50,403 nt of DNA from Candidatus Anaplasma sp. TIGMIC (GTDB lineage: Bacteria; Pseudomonadota; Alphaproteobacteria; Rickettsiales; Anaplasmataceae), in NCBI RefSeq assembly GCF_028204095.1, contig NZ_JAQLOH010000004.1, forward strand, positions 1-50,403, given 5' to 3'. Each line of letters starts with the position of its first letter. The first letter of the stretch is position 1. This document shows, piece after piece, positions 10,015 to 18,690 of this stretch. The position numbers were made by a program, and so were the translations under genes. Under the pieces are notes generated by a model, which saw only the letters and a list, made by a program, of their open reading frames with translations, made no database searches and was not told the origin of the DNA.

Positions 10015-10329
10015 TACTTGCTGAGTGCTACTGCAGCTTCCTGCGGAAAGAGTAGGGTAGTTTCACATCCTAATCAGGGATTTTAGCGTGCTATTTGTTG
10101 CTGAGGTTTATGCCCGTTCGGGTACATTGAGAACAGATCGTAGGGACATTGTTTGGAGTTTTGCACGGAAGTAAGCAACTGTATTTCCGATCTTGTTGTG
10201 CCGATAGTCGTGGTTTTATATGCACAACTGTTTCCGCAAAGTATTAACCAAAGCATTTATATTTCTGTTGTATGACTTAGATTCCCCACGAGAACGCAAT
10301 GCGTTCTCGTGGGGATATCATATCAAGAG
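10015..10329. other. Convergent spacer between cdsA and the giant gene
   Basis: 315 nt without a credible reading frame. Its only clear structure is the long perfect hairpin at 10284-10314, next to the stop codon of the minus-strand gene. Confidence 0.6.
10284..10314. terminator. Perfect 15-bp inverted repeat, probable bidirectional terminator
   Basis: CCCCACGAGAACGCA at 10284-10298 is followed, after one base, by its exact reverse complement at 10300-10314. As RNA it would form a 14-bp GC-rich stem with a 3-nt loop. It sits 15 nt beyond the stop of the minus-strand 1333-codon gene and about 270 nt after cdsA. There is no T-run on either side, so classical intrinsic termination is incomplete; an RNA-end-protecting hairpin is the alternative. 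Confidence 0.6.
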
Positions 10330-13300
10330 CTAGTTGTTACCAGGAATGTTGCCCTGGAAATCTCTACTGTAAGCCATTGGTGTGACGGAGGATGGCTCTA
10401 TTACAGTACCTACTGCCGATGGCTGTACATGCGTTGCAAGTATATTAGAAACAGAGTGCGCAGAAGATACGCGTGATGTCACAACACTGCCATACCCACT
10501 ACTGGATGGTTTAGGATTGGTATTGAATGCAGGTGGTGTTGATTCCATGACGGAGGCGTATTGCGTCGTAGTGCTATATCCCCTCTTGGCAGGAACTTCA
10601 TTATGATATCCATGGTCCACACCACCTATATCATAAGTAGCTGTGGCATTGTCATAGCGGCGAACTCCCGACGAGCTACCTTCGGTAAAGTAAGGACGTT
10701 TGGGCTGTCCTCCTAGGTACCCAGGCTCAGTGACTGATGTTGCACTCCGTTTGGTATTCCCGAGATTTGTAGTGCAATACGCGGCGCTTGCGGGGGCCCG
10801 CTTTCTCCTACCTCTTGAAGCAGCTCCAGTAGCTTTGCCTCTACACGATTTTTGTGCGGTTGTGGTTCTGCGAGTGGTTGGCCCTGAAGTCGTACCTGTA
10901 TCACTGACATAGGATGTACTAGGCGTGCTTATTGTAAACTCTGATGCCGTTGCTCCAAGCATATTGCGTAGTGCAGTAGTATTACCCCGGTTTGAAGGTT
11001 GTTCTTCCCGTATGCTGCTGCCTCGGGGTATAGTACCCACATTGTAAGAAGGGCTATACACTGAGAGTTGTCTGGGTTCTTGTACTCGTCGGGCCCTGCG
11101 ACGTTGAAGTTGATTTTCTTCGATGCCAAAGTGAACAGTGCGCGAAAGAGATTTTTGCGACTCTGTGTCACGTTCGTAACTGGACTCTGCGTGGACGCTA
11201 GCGGCACGCTGTACGAGTGCGGGGGCAGAACTGCGAGTATGTGATAATGCCATTGGCACGGCAAAGAACGATACTTCAGGGTCAGATGATGGTACGGTAC
11301 TTGTTGTGTGTCCTGTACTCCGTTTATAACGTTTTTTGGATTCCAGCGAACTTACAATCTTGTATCCGCCTTCGAGCGCTGCATCGACGCTGTTCAACGT
11401 TGGGTTAGATTCAAGCGGACCTTGTGTCTCCACAAATGTGCCTATCTTAGTTTGCTGTTCAGTTATTTTTATCGTGATTGCACCGCTGCCATATTCATTT
11501 TCGGTTAAACGCCTAGTTCCCTGCTGTTGAGGAGTATTATCGGCAGAGGTGTATGTATGCGAACCTGCTGTATTATAAGTTTCACTTGAGGCGGGTATAA
11601 TACCGGATCCCTGACTACCGTCGTTAAATAGACATTGTGAGTCTCCATGTTGTGCCAGGTATGCTTCCACATTTCCTGAGCTCAGCCTCCGGGTATTGGT
11701 AGCTCCTGACGACTGTTGATCAGTTGTGCTGTTGTCCAGAATAGCTCGCACGGTAGCATTCTCTTGCAACCTTGATATTGCATGCCACTCACTGGAGCTT
11801 AAAGACATGTTCCCACTAGCACTTCCTCCAGGAGCCGATGATGCTTCTTGCCCACATTGGTTGCCCTCGTAATGAGAAAAGACAGTGGAATCCGTGGAGC
11901 TAGCAGTGTTGCTTGACTCCGTAGTAGTGCTTGCAGACGATGGTTCTGCAGTGTAGCTGTCCAAGATTTTCCGCAGAGCATCCTGCTCTCTCTGTAGCCT
12001 TGCGATGGCAACACTCCAATGGCTGCTGCCGAAAGATGTGTCCTTGGTTACTAGTCCCGCGTTAGTGGTAGATGCTCCCTTTCCGGAATTTCCTATTCTG
12101 TTATGTGGGTGGGTTGTTGTGCCTGAGGTATTTCCCAGCTCCGTCACAACACTTGTTGGCTGACTTCCAGCTGCGGTGTATCCCGTTTTATGTTGTGTGG
12201 GACGCTGTATTGCCAGTGCCCTATTTTCTGTACCTAATTGGTTTGTGCTTGCAGATATGTGCTCATTGTATATTCCGGTGCTGGATGTCCCTTGTTGAGG
12301 TTGTCCCATACTGTGATGTGAGGAACCCATGGCACTTGCTCTCCTGGATAATACAGTTCTTTGAGCCTCCTGAGCAGCCGTGGCAGACCACTGCCTTTGT
12401 TCTGATCCAGTGCTCCGTATCTTAAAGGCAGTCTCGAAAGTTGGTAGTGCCTGGGTTTGTTGTCCAGGGTTAGAATACGCTGTAGTGTTAGAGGCGGCCT
12501 GTAATGGATAGGCAGAACCCAATATGGACTGGGACCGCGATGTTGTATAATTGATAGGGGCCTCAGGTTGTACAATAGCTGGTTGTTCTGATGAAGAAGA
12601 GCCCATGTAACTATTTGCGTAAACCCCAGGTATTTGCATATTTTCAGTAGTGGTATTTAGGAAGGATGCACGTTTATTAGCAATTCGCGTTCCAACTATG
12701 CTGTTTATAGGCATTTCGAATATGCAGCTCATGAGCTCCTGGTCAAGTCGATGGCCGTAAGTTAAAAAGTCCTCGCGTGTATTAGGAATATGATTGCTGA
12801 GATAGGCTTGAGTCCTGCAGATGTCCTTGTAAATCCGTTCTGGCACTGGAAGATTTTTGTACTCGGAGCCCTGGGCAAAAACATTTGCGAGTAGACCGGT
12901 AGATACGTAAATTGCACATTCTTCATGCCTCAGACTATGGGAAGTATGGCGTTGCAAAGCACCCACGGCGAGTTTTAGGTATTCCATGACATAGTACGAC
13001 ACGTTTACATCAAGTATCTGAGAGCAGCTAAAACAATCATGGTCAAAAGAGAAACCTCGGTGCTGCTCCAGTAGTGCCGAAAAATCCCTGAGCATGAGAC
13101 TGTCCAGGCAGTGTACAGTTACCAGGATGTTGCGAAGTTCATCCTGGAACTCTGTAACAACAGCAGGAATTTCCTCATTAAATAGTGCTGCTGAGTCAGG
13201 AATTGTGGGATGCAACATGCGGTAGATTTTAAAAGTAGCAGGAAGGGAGGATGCCGTTGCATCTGCAGATTGCATACAAGAGAAAGGATCGACCATAGAG

Positions 13301-14331
13301 GCTAAGAGTACTTTTGGGTCGTAGGTGGAGTTTGCTCCAGAACTTTCTGCTTCTTGAGCAGCGTCAATTCTTGCACCTGACAAGAACATGTGCATTAACA
13401 TTACTAAATACTTTTGTGTGCCTCTGAAGAAAAGTAGAGAGTCCCCAGTGTAGAACCCGAGCCTTTCAATCTCATCGCTCAAATTAACCAGGTGTTGGAT
13501 TTTTTGCGCAAGTCCTGGATAACACTGCTCATGGTTGTAGAAAGCCGCCTCCGCTTTGGCCGCCGCAACGACAAACAAATTGCTGGCATACTTTGCACTT
13601 GTTTCAAGTGTGTAGGTACCAATGGACGCAGACATGTTGTCCTTAATGCGGAAAATGTTGCCAACAGTCATTAAAAGAGACAAGCACTGAGCTAGCGTCG
13701 GTACGTCCTCTCGTGTTTCAGGCGAGTTTAGTACTTTGTTTGCGTATCCTATCAGGATTTTTACCCACTCCACTAATTCTCCCGTAGAAATAACCCACGG
13801 TACTGAATCAAAAAACTCCTCTAAGTGTTGATTTATGTTTTCTATGTCTGTGGAGTCAGAGTCGGGCAGGCAAATCTTTGTTACGCTGTTTAAAGCTTCC
13901 CGGGATACTCTTCCAACCAGGGACTCTAGTTCATTGGTGGAGTAGAACTTTTTTCTCACGGGCTGTAGAGTACTTACCATGATACTCAGCAGGTAGGGAT
14001 GTTTTTCCCTGGGATGCTTTTCCGTATCGAGGATTATTTGGTTGATATCATCGTAAACGGTGAGATCAGATGCACCGTGACGATAAAGTTCAATGGCAAC
14101 TCTAAGCGCTTCCAGCGCTTTTTCTGCAGTGTGATACGAATATTGCCGGACAACATGTACATTGCTGTTTTGTCCTAAGACACCTTCTACTCTATCAAAA
14201 ACCTGTTCCAAACGTTCTTCTGAAACCACTCTGGCTGTGTTGTGAATGGCGTTGAATGCGCTATTTATGTAATACATCTGGAGCGATACTGCGTTTTCGA
14301 TGATGGCGTTTCTTAGTTCATGCGGAGTCAT
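10330..14331 (-). CDS. Large two-part protein of unknown family, candidate secreted effector
   Basis: I do not recognise this 1333-residue protein. Residues 1-560 look folded and mostly helical, with normal composition and scattered cysteines. Residues 565-1333 are very rich in Ser, Thr, Gln, Gly and Asn and look disordered. This half holds an imperfect Trp-centred repeat (residues 766-800 and 843-876, perhaps a third near 641-665) and two arginine/lysine clusters, RRRARR at 1077-1082 and RGRRKR at 1173-1178. There is no signal peptide and no membrane segment. The ATG is supported by TAGAGGT about 8 nt ahead. The gene stands alone between gene-free spacers, with a strong hairpin after its stop. 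Size, layout and lineage fit a type IV secretion substrate, but that is inference; a structural or surface-associated role is possible. Confidence 0.85.
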   Translation of the reverse strand: MTPHELRNAIIENAVSLQMYYINSAFNAIHNTARVVSEERLEQVFDRVEGVLGQNSNVHVVRQYSYHTAEKALEALRVAIELYRHGASDLTVYDDINQIILDTEKHPREKHPYLLSIMVSTLQPVRKKFYSTNELESLVGRVSREALNSVTKICLPDSDSTDIENINQHLEEFFDSVPWVISTGELVEWVKILIGYANKVLNSPETREDVPTLAQCLSLLMTVGNIFRIKDNMSASIGTYTLETSAKYASNLFVVAAAKAEAAFYNHEQCYPGLAQKIQHLVNLSDEIERLGFYTGDSLLFFRGTQKYLVMLMHMFLSGARIDAAQEAESSGANSTYDPKVLLASMVDPFSCMQSADATASSLPATFKIYRMLHPTIPDSAALFNEEIPAVVTEFQDELRNILVTVHCLDSLMLRDFSALLEQHRGFSFDHDCFSCSQILDVNVSYYVMEYLKLAVGALQRHTSHSLRHEECAIYVSTGLLANVFAQGSEYKNLPVPERIYKDICRTQAYLSNHIPNTREDFLTYGHRLDQELMSCIFEMPINSIVGTRIANKRASFLNTTTENMQIPGVYANSYMGSSSSEQPAIVQPEAPINYTTSRSQSILGSAYPLQAASNTTAYSNPGQQTQALPTFETAFKIRSTGSEQRQWSATAAQEAQRTVLSRRASAMGSSHHSMGQPQQGTSSTGIYNEHISASTNQLGTENRALAIQRPTQHKTGYTAAGSQPTSVVTELGNTSGTTTHPHNRIGNSGKGASTTNAGLVTKDTSFGSSHWSVAIARLQREQDALRKILDSYTAEPSSASTTTESSNTASSTDSTVFSHYEGNQCGQEASSAPGGSASGNMSLSSSEWHAISRLQENATVRAILDNSTTDQQSSGATNTRRLSSGNVEAYLAQHGDSQCLFNDGSQGSGIIPASSETYNTAGSHTYTSADNTPQQQGTRRLTENEYGSGAITIKITEQQTKIGTFVETQGPLESNPTLNSVDAALEGGYKIVSSLESKKRYKRSTGHTTSTVPSSDPEVSFFAVPMALSHTRSSAPALVQRAASVHAESSYERDTESQKSLSRTVHFGIEENQLQRRRARRVQEPRQLSVYSPSYNVGTIPRGSSIREEQPSNRGNTTALRNMLGATASEFTISTPSTSYVSDTGTTSGPTTRRTTTAQKSCRGKATGAASRGRRKRAPASAAYCTTNLGNTKRSATSVTEPGYLGGQPKRPYFTEGSSSGVRRYDNATATYDIGGVDHGYHNEVPAKRGYSTTTQYASVMESTPPAFNTNPKPSSSGYGSVVTSRVSSAHSVSNILATHVQPSAVGTVIEPSSVTPMAYSRDFQGNIPGNN
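11704..12036 (-). repeat. Imperfect repeat inside the 1333-residue protein
   Basis: Residues 766-800 (DNA 11932-12036) and 843-876 (DNA 11704-11805) share the pattern S-S-x-W-(S/H)-x-A-I-x-R-L-Q followed by R-x-I-L-D and an S/T/Q-rich tail. Examples are SSHWSVAIARLQ with RKILDSYT, and SSEWHAISRLQ with RAILDNST. A more degenerate third copy may lie near residues 641-665 (QWSATAAQEAQRTVL). The copies are diverged, so this is an old duplication, not a recent tandem expansion. Confidence 0.6.
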
Positions 14332-15204
14332 ATTTACGTACCTCTACTGCGACGGTTGTGCGAAATGTTATAAGTTATTAAGGAGTGCACATTTCGTAAA
14401 AATGTCAATAATCTTCATGAAAAAAAGTGCGTCAAAACCTCCTCTAGCGCGCGTTAGCGATGCATCACCTCGTGCATGGGTTGGCGTAATAGATGAAAAC
14501 AATAGTGAATTCATAAATCTTGCTGTGTTCATAAAACTACTCTGTAGCAAGCGAAAGTTGTTTTAGTGTTATGTCCTGGGCAACCTAGTGTACGTTGTTG
14601 TTCCTGATGGGATGAGCCTCACGATCTTTCAGGATAGCTCTTAACTATTTCGGAATACGCGCACTAAACATTGTGATCTGCACTATAGAATAAACGGCTG
14701 CTATGAAAGAAAGTACCAGAAAGCACACAAATGTTTTCGGGTTGATAATGCCATTATCGCAACCAACACTTGCGTTGTTATACGCAGTGTACGTGTCGAG
14801 GTGTGCGACATTTTGCTAGTGCAGGATGTCTTTGTGGCCGAAATTATTGCAGCGCAAGGCCCATGTTTGTATATGAAGTGCCTTGTTATTTGGTGCTCTA
14901 ACACAGTGGGAGAGATACTAGGCTTGTGTGTGTTTTACATGTGGTATCGCGACAGCGTGGGGTCCACGCGGGGGCTTACCTAGTTTCTTATCTTTTCTCA
15001 GTTCTACTCTGTAATGTGCGGTAGGAGGCCTTTTATGTAACCCCAAACATCTCAGGAATTGCCTGTCATCAGTTCAAAAGCTAGCATGGCAATGGATTCT
15101 TATTGAGCAATATTTAATACTTTGGATTTTTGCTCTCCAAATTTTAACTCGATGATCCAACATTTGCATAGCTGAGGTTCGTTATGGGCGCAGATTTCTG
15201 CAAG
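14332..15204. other. Gene-free spacer upstream of the giant gene
   Basis: 873 nt with no gene I can support. It contains the promoter and repeats of the 1333-codon gene at its left end. The plus-strand frame 14402-14566 (54 codons) is open but has no well-placed ribosome site. A short hairpin, GCGTGG-GGT-CCACGC, lies near 14955. I see no tRNA-like or other known RNA pattern. Confidence 0.5.
14361..14405. promoter_or_regulatory. Operator-like inverted repeats before the 1333-codon gene
   Basis: CGAAATGT at 14361-14368 is mirrored by ACATTTCG at 14389-14396, and the latter is mirrored again by AAATGT at 14400-14405. The arms flank TTATAAC on the minus strand (14367-14373), a plausible -10 about 36-42 nt ahead of the ATG. 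The layout suggests a dimeric regulator binding over the promoter. No obvious -35 is present, which would fit an activated promoter. Confidence 0.4.
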
Positions 15205-15936
15205 CTATGCCTGTCCAAAGAACTTCTCAATTCTTTGTAGCACTGTAGAGTAGCCTTCCTGCACGCCTCCTATACCGAGTCTGTATAAATCTTTGTCTAA
15301 TGCAATGTGCGTTGATTTATCCCAAAGTCTGCATGTATCGGGGCTAATCTCATCGGCAAGTACAATATTGTTGTGGTCATAGGGGTTTCGACCAAATTCC
15401 AATTTAAAGTCCACTAGCAACACGTCTACTGCGTCAAATACCGTACGGAGCACGTTGTTTATTTCCAGCACCAAGGCGCGTATGTGCTGTAGTTCACTGT
15501 GTGTTACAAGCTCAAAATGCAGGGCATGGTCTTCGGATATCATGGGATCTGCGAGCTCATCGCTCTTGTAATATAGCTCTACCAATGGTGCAGAAAAAAC
15601 TTTTCCCTTGGGTATACCAAACTTCTTGCAGATGCTTCCTGCAGCAATATTGCGTACTACGACTTCTATAGGAATCATGTCCAATCTTTTTACACGTTGC
15701 TCGCGATCATTGAGGAATTCAAGCATGTGGGTGGCGATACCGCATTTTTCTAGATGTTGCATGAGCAGGTAGCTAATTCTGTTGTTTATAATTCCTTTGT
15801 TTACAATGGAATCCCTCTTTAAGGAGTTAAAGGCAGTAACATCATCCTTAAAATGCTGTACCACTGCGGTTGCGTCATCGAGCTGTATTATTATTTTGGC
15901 CTTTCCTTCATATAAAATCTCACGGCTTTTATTCAT
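15205..15936 (-). CDS. purC: SAICAR synthase
   Basis: Phosphoribosylaminoimidazole-succinocarboxamide synthase joins aspartate to CAIR in de novo purine synthesis. The 243-residue protein has the family N-terminus REILYEGKAKII, the VVRNIAAGSICKKFGI block, and LVDFKLEFGR followed by LADEISPDTCRLWD, the nucleotide- and metal-binding region. The start at 15936 is chosen because GAGGAA lies 5-6 nt ahead; an ATG four codons further up (15948) has no such site. It is divergent from hisS, with overlapping promoters between them. Anaplasma is known to keep a full purine pathway. Confidence 0.96.
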   Translation of the reverse strand: MNKSREILYEGKAKIIIQLDDATAVVQHFKDDVTAFNSLKRDSIVNKGIINNRISYLLMQHLEKCGIATHMLEFLNDREQRVKRLDMIPIEVVVRNIAAGSICKKFGIPKGKVFSAPLVELYYKSDELADPMISEDHALHFELVTHSELQHIRALVLEINNVLRTVFDAVDVLLVDFKLEFGRNPYDHNNIVLADEISPDTCRLWDKSTHIALDKDLYRLGIGGVQEGYSTVLQRIEKFFGQA

Positions 15937-15952
15937 GGAATTCCTCATGCGT

Positions 15953-15989
15953 TTGCCGCATTTTACAATTTGGCGGATAATTTTGTAAA
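15953..15989. promoter_or_regulatory. Overlapping divergent promoters of purC and hisS
   Basis: Plus strand: TTGCCG (15953-15958), 17 nt, GATAAT (15976-15981), facing hisS. Minus strand: TTTACA (plus 15984-15989), 18 nt, TAAAAT (plus 15960-15965), facing purC about 24 nt ahead of its ATG. The two promoters occupy the same 37 bp, so polymerases would compete for the site. Confidence 0.45.
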
Positions 15990-16051
15990 AAAAATGTACA
16001 CATTTGATACCTTGTCATAAACACTACTATCAGGTTCTGAGGGCTAGTTTC

Positions 16052-17329
16052 ATGATAAAATGTGCAGAAGAAGGCAAGTTTCGTCCCGTGCGTGGAACTA
16101 AAGACCTTCTTCCGGATGACTTTTACAAGTTTGACTGTATTAGAGCCATCTCACAAGAAATAGGTGAGCGCTTTGGCTTTCTTCCAGTCCAAACCCCAAT
16201 ATTTGAAGCCCAAGATGTATTCAGTAAGACGTTAGGAGACTCTACTGACATAATAGGCAAGGAAATGTATACCTTCACCGATAGGGGCGGCGATGTGCTT
16301 ACCCTACGTCCGGAGTTTACCGCAGCTATTACTAGATTGTTCTTAACATCAGGGATGACTGTGCCAGTGAGGCTATTCACTTCTGGTCCTGTATTTCGCT
16401 ATGAACGACCACAAAAGTGTCGTCAGCGCCAATTTCATCAGATCAACTACGAGTTTTTTGGTGCGATAGGTAGCGGCGCCGATGCGGAGATCATCTCATT
16501 GGCGCATAGCATACTGAAAGCGTTAGGTATAGACGATAGGGTGACGTTGGAGATCAATTCTCTAGGTGCCGGTTCGTGTATGGGAGCATATAAGGACAGT
16601 TTAGTAAAATACTTTGAGAAGCACAGTGATGGCCTGTCAGAAGACAGCAAGAGGAGGTTATATACGAATCCACTTAGAATTTTGGATACCAAAGACCCTG
16701 GCGATATCTCTATATTACAAGGTGCGCCCTGTATAGAAGATTTTTATGATGAAGATACCCGGCACCGTTTTTGTGAAGTTAAAGACCACCTGACAAATTT
16801 GGCTATTCCCTATGTCGTTAACAATAAACTTGTGCGAGGTCTGGACTACTATAACGGAGTTGTTTTTGAGTTCAAGACAGAACACCTGGGGGCTCAGGAT
16901 GCTGTGATCGCTGGAGGCAGATATGACCGTCTTGTATCGCTAATGGGTGGCGAAGATGTTCCAGCAGTGGGCTTTGCAGGCGGAATGGAAAGACTCGCCG
17001 CACTCATGGACGGCGGAAGTCAGGGAAAGAGATTTTGTGTTGCTATTGTTCCGATATGTGACGAAGTTATGCCCCAGGCAATGCGTATGGCGTACGATCT
17101 AAGGTTATTGGGCCTAAAAGTAGCGTATGATCATGTGGCAGTTAGGCTGAAGACCGGTCTCAAACGAGCAGACAAACAGGGGGCAGACGTTGTGCTAATT
17201 CTGGGTGACGATGAGCTTCGACGCGGCTCTGTCACGTGCAAGCATATGGTATCAGGACGGCAGGAGGAAGTGAAAACAGGAGATATTAAAGCGTATTTGG
17301 GCAAAATGGCAGCCGAGCTTCCTAAATAG
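16052..17329 (+). CDS. hisS: Histidyl-tRNA synthetase
   Basis: Class II aminoacyl-tRNA synthetase that charges tRNA-His. The 425 residues match bacterial HisRS. Visible are the N-terminal RPVRGTKDLLP, motif 2 (FRYERPQKCRQRQFHQ), the histidine-binding LVRGLDYYNGVVFEF, GGRYDRL, and a C-terminal anticodon-binding domain (RLKTGLKRADKQGADVVLILG). The ATG at 16052 is chosen because CTGAGGG lies about 9 nt ahead; an upstream TTG at 16004 in the same frame lacks support. It lies divergent from purC. Confidence 0.97.
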   Translation: MIKCAEEGKFRPVRGTKDLLPDDFYKFDCIRAISQEIGERFGFLPVQTPIFEAQDVFSKTLGDSTDIIGKEMYTFTDRGGDVLTLRPEFTAAITRLFLTSGMTVPVRLFTSGPVFRYERPQKCRQRQFHQINYEFFGAIGSGADAEIISLAHSILKALGIDDRVTLEINSLGAGSCMGAYKDSLVKYFEKHSDGLSEDSKRRLYTNPLRILDTKDPGDISILQGAPCIEDFYDEDTRHRFCEVKDHLTNLAIPYVVNNKLVRGLDYYNGVVFEFKTEHLGAQDAVIAGGRYDRLVSLMGGEDVPAVGFAGGMERLAALMDGGSQGKRFCVAIVPICDEVMPQAMRMAYDLRLLGLKVAYDHVAVRLKTGLKRADKQGADVVLILGDDELRRGSVTCKHMVSGRQEEVKTGDIKAYLGKMAAELPK

Positions 17330-17640
17330 CCATCATGCTGATTTAGCTCGTGATAGCGTATAGCAACGCGATGTGCGTACGTAAATATGACGTCAGAGCA
17401 GAATGGGAAAAACGGAATATCATGAGCCCCAGTTTGTCGCCATAGGGACAGTCTTTGTCAACGTGTTGGGCTCATAAAGGTGCTGCGAAATTTTCAATGC
17501 TCTTTGCGCTGGTATGTGTTCACCTACTTCTACAGCGCCTATATCACTCCAGGATAAAACGCATTGCGGCGAAAACACAAAATACTGTTCAGTTTCAAAG
17601 ATAGACTACAGACCCATAATAACGCTAAAGAGCTACTGCC
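17330..17640. other. Convergent spacer with an inverted repeat
   Basis: 311 nt between convergent hisS and the DsbA-like gene. The only structure I see is ATGAGCCC at 17422-17429 with its reverse complement GGGCTCAT at 17468-17475. A smaller internal stem, GACA-gtctt-TGTC, lies near 17447-17459. It could be a termination region for both genes. There is no coding signal. Confidence 0.45.
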
Positions 17641-18390
17641 TTACTTATTCCTCTTGGCATCAGCGGCGCTTTGGATCATATCACGCAAGGTCTGAAGATC
17701 ACTTGACCCTACGAACACAGTGTCTCCAACCACAACAGAAGGCGTGCCACCGATATTGAGCTTAGCAACTAAGCCCTTTGTGTCAGACAACATCTTGGTT
17801 ATCTTCTCATCATTCTGTACCAGGGATTTCTCAAAGTCCTCGTACGCTATACCTATGGAGGCTATGATCTCAGCAATTTCTTCCTCATCAAACTTCTTGT
17901 TATAGACCATAGTAGCGTAGTGAAAGTCTATATACTTCTCCGGATTCAGAAAATGCACCGCGAGAGCAGCGCGCGCCGCAAGCATAGACGCATCACCTAG
18001 CAATGGCAGATCCCTGAAGATCACTCTGGCCTTACCATCGCTCAATATCTCCCTTATATGAGGAAGCATAGTTCTGCAATATCCGCATGAGTAGTCAAAG
18101 AACTCCACCAAGACTACATCACTTTTCTTGTTGCCAAACACGGGGTAAGCCTCGTCAGCGAGCTCCTCCCTATTTTCTTGGACTCGCTTACGCATTTCCG
18201 TCTTGTTTATAGCAACCTGGCCCTTGCTGAGTGCAGACACAACCTTGTGGGGGTTTTTGTAAATGTACTCCTCTATGATTGCCTCTATCTCTTGCCTATT
18301 TTGGTGCCTTACACCCGAAACCCAACGACTAATCAGAGGGAAGCTTGCAACCAATACCACAAGGCCCAACAGGCACAACAACCTCCCCAT
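17641..18390 (-). CDS. DsbA/Com1-like thiol:disulfide oxidoreductase
   Basis: A 249-residue exported thioredoxin-fold protein expected to introduce or reshuffle disulfides in periplasmic and outer membrane proteins. Residues 1-25 form a hydrophobic anchor or signal (LLCLLGLVVLVASFPL). A helical stretch precedes the thioredoxin domain, whose active site is CGYC in FFDYSCGYC. The cis-proline loop is GGTPSVVV near the C-terminus. The layout matches the DsbA-like Com1 type found in Rickettsiales. The ATG at 18390 has GGAG 7 nt ahead; the frame extends to a TTG at 18414, which is unlikely to be used. Disulfide-bonded surface proteins are known in Anaplasma, so a role in surface assembly is plausible. 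Confidence 0.9.
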   Translation of the reverse strand: MGRLLCLLGLVVLVASFPLISRWVSGVRHQNRQEIEAIIEEYIYKNPHKVVSALSKGQVAINKTEMRKRVQENREELADEAYPVFGNKKSDVVLVEFFDYSCGYCRTMLPHIREILSDGKARVIFRDLPLLGDASMLAARAALAVHFLNPEKYIDFHYATMVYNKKFDEEEIAEIIASIGIAYEDFEKSLVQNDEKITKMLSDTKGLVAKLNIGGTPSVVVGDTVFVGSSDLQTLRDMIQSAADAKRNK

Positions 18391-18690
18391 ATACAAACTC
18401 CAGCACACCAGCAATACTAAGCACGACTAACACAAATGCAGGGTATCGTCAATGTTTCTATATGGGCAACTGCTGCATAAATCTGGGTGCTATGGCCAAT
18501 AGCAGAGGCCCAATACATGCAGGCACATAACGTGTACTACATTTGTTCGTATACAACTCTTGTGCGAAGACCATATTATGCTCTACATACATGCACGCGC
18601 GGCGTATACAGACTGCAAAGAGCATCTTGTTATGTTAGTTGTTAAATGTTTCTAGTGCGCTATGATGATTATACGTTGTGATTAAAAATT

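Noticed and set aside
14402-14566. 54-codon plus-strand frame beginning MSIIFMKKSASKPP, just upstream of the giant gene
   Set aside because: AGGAG is 17 nt ahead, too far, and there is no recognisable family or conservation evidence. It also overlaps the likely regulatory repeats.
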